Source of the DNA: JACZSB01 sp965372015
GTDB lineage: Bacteria; Fidelibacterota; Marinisomatia; SCGC-AAA003-L08; TS1B11
DNA length: 14,659 bases
Direction of reading: 5' to 3'
Assembly: GCA_965372015.1 (NCBI GenBank)
Contig: CBDVAP010000069.1
Coordinates: forward strand, 1-14,659
Below are positions 13,992 through 14,659 of the stretch, piece by piece (within the stretch, counting starts at the first letter, position 1; each line of letters opens with the position of its first letter). The position numbers and the translations under genes are program-made. The notes beneath the pieces were generated by a model. It had not been told where the DNA came from. It saw nothing but the letters and a program-made list of their open reading frames with translations, and made no database searches.

Positions 13992-14659
13992 TTGAAAACT
14001 ACAGCCAACAACCATCTCCTGTCGTCCCTCCTACTGGCTGGGCTGATGGTACCGGGACTTCGTGGACAGGTGGTCACGTATTACAACCAGATCGATCCTT
14101 ATATCAGTCCCGGCATCCGCCTAGGTTACGTCTTCAGTCAGGGGTACACTTATAGCGTTGAGATCACTATAGGACTGGTCGGCGAATATCGTAAGAGCGT
14201 GGACTATTTCTCCGAGTGGGAGATCATTTATCATAGCTCTATCGCCTTGGGTTATCAAGTTGTTCCCGATAAACCTAAACGTTTTACATACATGGCTGGG
14301 CAGGGTGGAATCTCATTATTCGGTTTATCACTAGGCCGAACCTTTTACGAACACGGCGGGGAGCTGGAGAAGGGAATCCGTTTTGCAGTATATGGGGGCT
14401 ACCCCTTTCTCTTGGGCTCCTACGAGATGTATAATTTCCCTCAGCTGTCCACTAAATATTCATCTGTAGGTCTCTGGGGGAAGCTGCCTCTTGCCAACTT
14501 TGCCCCCAGCGGTTTGGTTGCCACTTGTTTCGCCGAGGGAACAAAGATTACAATGGCTGATGGTTCTCTGAAGAGTATCGATGACATTCAAATCGGGGAT
14601 AGGGTCTTGAGCTATAATCTTAAAACTGGGGTAACTGAACCTGATGAAGTGCTGGAATT
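13992..14659 (+). CDS. Secreted beta-rich protein with an intein-like Hint domain, 3' end cut by window
   Basis: I translated 222 codons from TTG 13992. No ATG is available before an in-frame stop (13926-13928), and a weak AGGT lies 7 nt upstream. Residues 1-26 look like a signal peptide ending in LRGQ. Residues 27-165 are rich in Gly, Tyr and alternating hydrophobic residues (YISPGIRLGYVF, GYTYSVEITIGLVGEY, GLSLGRTFYEHGG), suggesting an outer-membrane or surface beta-structure; I do not recognise the family. After a short NFAPSGLVAT linker, C179-FAEGTKITMADGS (179-192) and IDDIQIGDRVLSYN (196-209) match the N-terminal splicing block of Hint domains. These occur in inteins, bacterial intein-like (BIL) proteins and Hedgehog-type autoprocessing proteins. 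The rest, including any TxxH and C-terminal HN, is outside the window. Hint-mediated cleavage or cross-linking of the surface region is possible but inferred. Confidence 0.8.
   Translation, partial: MKTTANNHLLSSLLLAGLMVPGLRGQVVTYYNQIDPYISPGIRLGYVFSQGYTYSVEITIGLVGEYRKSVDYFSEWEIIYHSSIALGYQVVPDKPKRFTYMAGQGGISLFGLSLGRTFYEHGGELEKGIRFAVYGGYPFLLGSYEMYNFPQLSTKYSSVGLWGKLPLANFAPSGLVATCFAEGTKITMADGSLKSIDDIQIGDRVLSYNLKTGVTEPDEVLE

Overview
The window comes from a Gram-negative bacterium: it has a lipoprotein signal, secreted beta-rich proteins, and a membrane cytochrome b/Rieske complex feeding a periplasmic multiheme cytochrome. I cannot place it to genus. The split cytochrome b, GltD-type partner, multiheme cytochrome c and CIRCE-controlled groESL would fit a deep-branching respiratory lineage (FCB-group candidate phyla such as Fidelibacterota/Marinimicrobia are one guess), but this is weak inference. 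Most of the window is GC-rich. The block from about 3430 to 6190 is visibly AT-richer, as is the far right end.

Layout. 1-604 (-) is the 5' two-thirds of a lipoprotein-type isoaspartyl peptidase/asparaginase. Divergent from it is dut (776-1213 +), probably read from a leaderless mRNA. A CIRCE operator (1224-1250) and a hairpin-bearing leader precede groES-groEL (1390-3340 +), which end in a strong intrinsic terminator (about 3385-3426). The AT-richer insert carries a secreted CsgG/HfaB-like protein (3561-4493 +) and a two-gene toxin-antitoxin module: a MbcA/ParS-type Xre antitoxin (4717-5106 +) and a RES-domain NAD+-targeting toxin (5114-6043 +). A 10-bp direct repeat (ATGGAACAAT twice, 33 bp apart) sits just before the antitoxin and may be its operator. 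A hemolysin III/TrhA-type seven-helix membrane protein follows (6192-6866 +).

The right half, 6901-13435, is one six-gene minus-strand operon. In transcription order it encodes a cytoplasmic FAD/NAD(P) oxidoreductase fused to a two-cluster ferredoxin, a Rieske protein, a cytochrome b6-type subunit, a cytochrome b C-terminal subunit, an octaheme membrane-anchored cytochrome c, and a stand-alone cyclic-nucleotide-binding-like sensor. Genes overlap or lie 11-26 nt apart. The set looks like a quinol:cytochrome c oxidoreductase with a dedicated NAD(P)H/ferredoxin arm. Three residue changes suggest a menaquinol, low-potential version: Rieske Tyr to Phe, PEWY to APWY, and loss of the b6 haem ci cysteine.

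A non-coding stretch (13436-13991) holds the operon promoter region and an imperfect 55-nt hairpin. The window then ends inside a secreted beta-rich protein (13992-14659 +) that runs into an intein-like Hint domain starting at Cys179. This is the most unusual item here. The self-processing half of that domain lies beyond the window edge.
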